Source: Knoxdaviesia capensis (lineage: Eukaryota > Ascomycota > Sordariomycetes > Microascales > Gondwanamycetaceae). From it: a stretch of DNA of 64,000 bases. A program made the translations under genes and the position numbers. Location: NCBI GenBank assembly GCA_001510575.1, contig LNGK01000006.1:615565-679564 (forward strand), written 5' to 3'. Of this stretch, positions 58,950-64,000 are shown piece after piece; the stretch's first letter is position 1, and each line of letters begins with the position of its first letter. Under the pieces are notes generated by a model. It was not told the origin of the DNA, did not search any database, and saw nothing but the letters and a program-made list of their open reading frames with translations.

Positions 58950-59786
58950 AGGCTCCGCCAGGCCCTGTCTCTTCTCCCCTGGGCCCTTGTCCACTCCGTG
59001 AGATCCTTGATCCACCCCCCACAGCGCCGGGACCCTTCACCAAGCCAGCAAGAAAACCATTGGCTCCGTCTTTCTGCTGGCTGTCTCAGCTTTTTTGGTT
59101 GTCCCGGCCTTTTCCCTCATTTCTTCTCCTTTTTGTCTGGCTTCACTTTTCTTTCCTCCTTTCCCCCCCCTCCCCTTTCCCTCCTCTCTCTTCCCCCACG
59201 CCCTATCACCAAACCCACCCTTTGTCGATAATCTCACCGGTGAGGAACTGAACTTCCTGGTCTTCCTCCCTCTCACGGGCAGGCCCCTTCTTTTCTTCTT
59301 CTTCTTTTCTTTTCTCTGGCACGCATAACACTTCTTCGGTCTCGACGACAAACCCACCCGCAAATCTCCAAATCTCGACTTCGTTTGTGTCACTTACGCT
59401 CCTTTTTTTGCGCATCTCTCGTTCTTTTTTGCCTACCGACGTTTCGCTGAGCGACCGAGTATCCCAGATCCGATTTCTTGCTATCTTTTCCGTTTCGAAA
59501 TCTCCTAAACGATAAACCCGCCGGCGGACTTTGACTTCTTCCTGTATCAACCTTTTGTGGCTATAATCTTCTATCACCAACCCGCCGCTCTTAGAAACCG
59601 TTTTCGCGAACGGTCTTTTTTTCTTCTTCTATTTTCTGTTCTACTTTATACCCCTCCGACATCTCGGAACTGGAGAGAAACTCGTCACTCGACTTCTCTT
59701 TGTGTGTGTTGTTGCTGCTTTTTTAATCTGCTGCTTTTCCTCGACATCAATCTTCGACCAACTCACGAAACAACCCGACAACCACA
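58950..59786 (+). promoter_or_regulatory. Pyrimidine-rich leader of the secreted/type I membrane protein gene
   Basis: Over 800 nt of C/T-dominated sense strand ending at the ATG at 59787. It probably includes promoter and 5' leader. Confidence 0.4.
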
Positions 59787-60872
59787 ATGCTATCCCATGC
59801 CGTGTTGGCTTCGGCCGTGTTCGCCCTCGGCGTGGCTGCCCAAAGCCCGGTCTCGTCGTTCTCGAACGGCGCCGTATACGTGATGGCCGCCGACGTGCTG
59901 GGCCGCCGCTACGACGACATCTCCGCCGCCTCGGGCTACATGGGGCTCGGCCGACGACAAGCCATCGACACGCCGGCCACCGGCCTGCCGCAGTTCTCGT
60001 CCGACGTGACGCTCAACCCCGACGGCACGCTCAACATGACCGCCTGGGACGCCGACACCGAGGCCGCCTGCCAGTCGGCGCTCGCGCAGCTGCAGTTCGC
60101 CACCAACCCGTCCGGCACGTGCATCTGCTACAACCTGCCCAGCCTCGACACGTCGTCCGGCGTGTTCCAGGCCGATCTGCGCGTCTACAAGGTCAGCGAG
60201 CCCAGCGGCGCCTTCTCGTCCATCCGCCCCGAGAACATCAAGGTGCTGCTGCGCTACACCGGCGCCGAGGTGTCGCAGCTGACCTCGGCCAGCCGCAACT
60301 TTGTCACCGGTGCCAGCACCACGTCCGCCGCGGCCGGCGCTGCCGCCACCGCGGCTACTACTGCTACTGCTGCTGCTGCTGCTGCCAACGTCCGCCGCCA
60401 GAACCAGCCGTCCGGCACGCCGCAGCTGCTCCAGCAGTACCTCTTCGTCGGCCAGATCTTCCCCGACCGCATGACACCGGCCATGACCATGGCCCAGCTC
60501 GAGGCCCTGGTCATGCCGACGCTGACGCTGTCGGGCGTCAACTCGACCGGCCAGACCGTCAACACCAACGTGTCGTCCAACGAGGCCGTGTTCGTCACCG
60601 GCGTGTTCTCGCGCGAGGTGGTCATGTCCGACTTCGCCGTCGCCCAGTGGGCCGTCGACGAGGTCGTCAACCAGCTCGCCAACGGCACCGTGGCCTTTGT
60701 CCTCCCCGGCGTGCAGATCATGATCTTCCCCGTCGGCCTGATCATCACCTCCATCTGGCTGGCCGTAGGCCTGGCTGCCTACGGATTCGGAACCTACGAG
60801 CGCATCATGCATGCCGAGACCTACAAGCGCCGTGCTGCTGTGACGAACGGACGGGCGAACAACCCGTTCTAA
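59787..60872 (+). CDS. Secretory type I membrane protein, unknown function
   Basis: Single-exon 361-residue protein. A signal peptide (about 1-19, MLSHAVLAS...GVAAQ) is followed by a dibasic GRR region near residue 56 that could be a Kex2-type site. Next is a lumenal domain with LPQFSSDVTLNPDGTLNMT (about 67-85) and three Cys, including CIC. A low-complexity Ala/Thr stretch (about 175-203, encoded partly by a GCT repeat) separates it from a second folded-looking part (LFVGQIFPDRMTPAMTMAQ). One membrane segment at about 309-335 is followed by a short basic tail. The N-glycosylation sequons NMT, NST and NVS support passage through the secretory pathway. I recall similar proteins in other Pezizomycotina without assigned function, so it is best called conserved hypothetical. 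The ATG follows a pyrimidine-rich leader. Confidence 0.85.
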   Translation: MLSHAVLASAVFALGVAAQSPVSSFSNGAVYVMAADVLGRRYDDISAASGYMGLGRRQAIDTPATGLPQFSSDVTLNPDGTLNMTAWDADTEAACQSALAQLQFATNPSGTCICYNLPSLDTSSGVFQADLRVYKVSEPSGAFSSIRPENIKVLLRYTGAEVSQLTSASRNFVTGASTTSAAAGAAATAATTATAAAAAANVRRQNQPSGTPQLLQQYLFVGQIFPDRMTPAMTMAQLEALVMPTLTLSGVNSTGQTVNTNVSSNEAVFVTGVFSREVVMSDFAVAQWAVDEVVNQLANGTVAFVLPGVQIMIFPVGLIITSIWLAVGLAAYGFGTYERIMHAETYKRRAAVTNGRANNPF

Positions 60873-62084
60873 GCAGGCATCTACAGCAAACAAAAAACAA
60901 AAAAGAAACAAAAAAACCCCCCCCCGATTAACAACATGTGCTTGTGAGGTGGACATTCTCCCGGGGCCCTGTGGTATTAGACATGAGAGAGGGAGTGAGT
61001 ATGAGGTGGTGGAAGATGTAGAAACGGTATGACGGAGACTGAGAGAGAGAGAGAGACCTGATGGCATTAATGACAACCACTGGACTGGAGACAACTTTTT
61101 TTTCTTTCTCTTACGTCGGTCTTGTCTGTGGAAGGGGGTTGAGCGGATCATTCTTTTTTTAACTACTTTTTTATATTCATTTTTTTTCTATCGTTTTCTT
61201 TTTTCTATTTTTTTTGGACTTTTCGTGAACGAATTCTTCTTCTGTTCTCCCTTTCCTATATACATCTCTTCTAGATCTTTCATCTATACATACTGTTTAT
61301 ATATACTACCGAGTGTTTCAAGCCTTACTTACGTGTAGTGTGTGCTCATGCGCATCTCCCTCCATTGGACTGGTTGGGCTGTACACACCGAATCTGAGCA
61401 GAACCCGCCGTTTGGACACGGCTCCGTAGGAGCATACCGAGACCCAAATGTTCCCGGGTCGCTCTCCGGTGTCTCGTCACACATGGCAGCGCAGTTCTCG
61501 GGCCCACAGAATTCGTGGCCGTATCCGCAGAGGCCGGTCTAAAGACAGTCGCGGGGCCGATGGAGCAGGGGGTCCGGCCATCCCGGGCCCCGGGGACGGC
61601 GACCAGTTAGACACTGCCAGGATACATCTTCGCCCAATATATATTCGGATAACTTACGAGCATCGTGCGGCGCAAGGCTTGGCTTCAGTGAGAACTTCTT
61701 GTGCCCCTTGAGCTACAGAGAGACTGAAAACACCCAACAGGGCTGTCGAAATGGACAGGATTCTTCATGTCAGCACCATCGTCTGGCATGAAAAAGGTTG
61801 ATTTCATGGGAAAATCAACAGCAGGACAACAGAATTGGAGAGAAGATGAAAAGTGGCCCTCTGACTTCCAAAGAGGGAAAACACTCGTGAACACGACGGG
61901 GGATCTGTACATACTCGCATTGTTTGTCTGTCGAGGACGGGCCCCCTATCCATCGTCCTGTCACAAGCAACAACACACATATCACAGTGGCACTGGCGAT
62001 TACACAGAGTTGCACCAAGGCAGACGCACTCCATATTGAGGCCAACTGCACGCTGGAATATGGGCAGACCGGTGCGGGATCAAA

Positions 62085-62095
62085 CTAACCCTAAG
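62085..62095 (-). repeat. Single telomere-like unit (CTAACCCTAAG)
   Basis: One and a half C-strand units, about 340 nt from the stronger motif at 62428. Confidence 0.5.
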
Positions 62096-62427
62096 CAGAG
62101 TGACTTGGGGCGCATTGGACAAGACGCTCAAATGATAGAAACCTGGGCTGTGACAGACCCGGCCAGCCGGTAAACAGCGGTGCAGGTGCAGGGGTTTTTT
62201 TTTTTTTAGTAAACAAGCCTTCATGAAAGGTCGGCCCGGCGATGTACGGGGTTGAACTGCTAGGCGCGAGTAGGTAGAAGAGGCGAAATTGAATATATTG
62301 CCGTCCGACTAGGAAGCTTAGATAAAGCAGGTGACTCTGAAAAGTCACATTGGAAGCGGGACTCTCGGTTGAACGACGTTCAGAACCATTGCGTCAGAAG
62401 GCCAACTTGGTGATATTTGCGGTGGTG

Positions 62428-62439
62428 CTAGGGTTAGGG
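62428..62439 (+). repeat. Interstitial telomere-like motif (CTAGGGTTAGGG)
   Basis: The same 12-mer as at 910-921 and 5704-5715, in the right-end intergenic region. Confidence 0.8.
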
Positions 62440-64000
62440 CTGCATAGACTCGGCGTCTTTCCCTCTCTCCGACCTCCATCCAGAGCGCCAATCCAGCCAC
62501 TGGCAGTTCGACGCGCGACTCGGGATTTAAACCCGGGCCTTGCAATTTAGAGGCTACTTGTCCAATACTCCGCTGATCCAGCCTCGAACAAGTCGAACTG
62601 TCACTATGGTGGAGCAGGAGAACTTGGGAAAACCCACGACGCACGTAGCGTGTCCGCCCGACTGGGACGCAGCAGCGATATAAGAAACGCGAACGCCGGA
62701 TCAGGCAATAGTTCACACGAGAGCACTGAAGGAGAAACATCACACAAATGCGCGAGGTGAAGATGCCGGATGCCGGGTGCCGAGGCGTGAGGCGGGGGAT
62801 CTAGACCTGAGAGGGCAGACAACCTGGGTGAGGAATGCGCGGACAGGTGATCGGTGGTATGGGTGTGTGTTCCTCTCTGACGGCGCCCAGAGAAAAAAAG
62901 AAAAAGAAAGTTCGCACTTAGGTACGAGGTGAAGAAAGGGGGCCACCGTAGCGAGGTGTAGCGACTTCGGCCGGACTCAAGCGCCTCAACGATGATGCGC
63001 TCTCTAGCGCTCAGAAGAGAAGAAAAAGACGCCAGGACGAATCAGACCAAAGGCTAGGAAATAAGGAAATAAGGGATCCAGGCCGACGATCCACTTGGAC
63101 GACCAGGGAAGACGAGAGAAAGAAGAAAAAAGCGACAAAGAGCAGGTGGTTTGTTGGCCGCCCACAGAGGAGAGAGAGAGAGACATACACACAAGAAACC
63201 TACGTCATTTTCCTCGTGGGTCTAATACCCAGAGGGTGCTATATCCGGCGATAATGCCTTTTCTCTCAACAACACTGATTTGCCCCCCCCTGGGAAATAA
63301 AATCTTCAATGGTTCTGTCGTGATAGTGTCTCGCTCGTATTATATCTGGTGCTCTCTCCTGAGAGGGCCACCGGCCTGCCTAGAGTCCTAACACGCCTGC
63401 TCTATGTAGTGTACAGTGCTGGGGTGAATGCAACTGGTTGTGATTCCCGCGCATGCTGAACTGTACTGCGAGCCAAGATCTGGTTATCTGCGGATATGTC
63501 AGTACGGGAGGCAGTCCCATGGGATGAGAAAAGAAGGGCAGATGGACTGGGATCATGCATCTCTCCGCCCCCCCCCCCTCTCTCTTCTTCCCGACGCCCG
63601 GCAAATCGGCACCGGGAAATGAAGAGCGGAAACATGCTCGGAAGACGGCACGGGGGCAGGATGTGAATGCCTGCAGAGTAGACGTCCAACATACAGCACT
63701 GAGGACGAGTGTGCATACTGTACAACATGCAGTCCGCGATACAGATGAGAAAAACAGAACGAAGTGAGTGATATCACGCCTCGTTGCCTTCGTGTTCTCT
63801 CTTGCCCGTGCTACAGCCTTCTTTTTTTCTTCTTTTTTTCTTCTTTTTTCTTTTCCGCTGACGTCTCTCTTCTGCTCCTTTATTGCCGCCATGCCAGTGT
63901 CTGTTACTTAATTTTTTATGGGCGGCCGGCGGGATATATCCCGTTTCCCAGTTCTGTTCCCCGTGTTCGTTAGTTGTCTCTCTTGCAGGCATAGCCAAAC

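Larger units (their letters stand above)
56104..59786. other. Intergenic, 3.7 kb; no gene seen
   Basis: Holds the 3' end of the GT4 gene and the promoter of the next gene. ORFs are short with no motif. There is a telomere-like motif at 56416-56430, a 10-bp inverted repeat with a 4-nt loop at 57776-57799, and a pyrimidine-rich leader from about 58950 to 59786. Confidence 0.55.
60873..64000. other. Right-end intergenic region; no gene seen
   Basis: Begins with an A-rich 3' UTR and a C run at about 60917-60925, then T-rich blocks to 61215. No ORF shows a motif. A tRNA B-box-like segment at 62515-62533 (minus) lacks a full cloverleaf. At 63790-63870 the plus strand becomes pyrimidine-rich, which by analogy with other genes here may announce a plus-strand gene beyond the edge. 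Confidence 0.5.

Noticed and set aside
62490..62600. tRNA-like sequence on the minus strand with A-box- and B-box-like segments
   Set aside because: The B box has TTTAAAT in place of TTCGAAT; anticodon and acceptor stems do not pair, so it is at best a decayed tRNA-derived piece. Similar B-box-like pieces near 25780 and 57520 also lack a cloverleaf.
1..64000. CRISPR arrays, operons, ribosome binding sites
   Set aside because: The sequence is eukaryotic; no regularly spaced repeats with unique spacers are present.

Overview
The window looks like nuclear DNA of a filamentous ascomycete, most likely Pezizomycotina. The inference rests on four things: short introns (60 to 179 nt) with GTRNGT donors, CTRAY-like branch sites and YAG acceptors; a Zn2Cys6 regulator and a fungal-type bZIP; GPI-anchored and other secreted proteins; and scattered TTAGGG telomere-type motifs. 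No species can be named from the sequence alone. I recognise twelve protein genes. Five need splicing to read through, and I rebuilt their exon junctions by phase.

Left part (1-15.5 kb): a calcineurin-like metallophosphoesterase runs off the left edge (minus). Then comes a DHA1-type MFS drug/H+ antiporter (plus), convergent with a three-exon PHO84-like phosphate transporter (minus). A six-exon gene of unknown function (plus) is convergent with a two-exon four-pass membrane protein (minus).

15.5-30 kb: about 14.5 kb in which I find no gene. It is full of microsatellites and poly(A)/poly(T) runs and carries three telomere-like motifs. It ends in the pyrimidine-rich leader of a Zn2Cys6 transcription factor.

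Middle (30-44 kb): the Zn2Cys6 factor (plus) is convergent with a very long acidic low-complexity protein with an N-terminal coiled coil (minus). Its reading frame is broken by a single in-frame TGA, after which clearly coding sequence continues for about 420 codons. A bZIP factor with a polyglutamine tract and a GPI-type cell-surface protein follow, both minus.

Right part (44-64 kb): a UDP-glucose 6-dehydrogenase (minus) and an SQD2-like GT4 glycosyltransferase (plus) are divergent neighbours. UDP-glucuronate made by the first could be the sugar donor of the second, which suggests an acidic glycolipid such as glucuronosyl-diacylglycerol; this is inference. A secreted or type I membrane protein of unknown function is the last recognisable gene, and the final 3.1 kb hold none.

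Features that stand out: (1) at least eight tandem TTAGGG-type motifs, far above chance, one inside an intron at the probable branch site and one forming a head-to-head palindrome; (2) the in-frame TGA in the acidic gene; (3) the divergent dehydrogenase/glycosyltransferase pair, whose dehydrogenase has lost a usually conserved active-site Glu; (4) long polypyrimidine tracts on the sense strand before most start codons. I recognise no transposon, rRNA gene, confident tRNA or CRISPR array.
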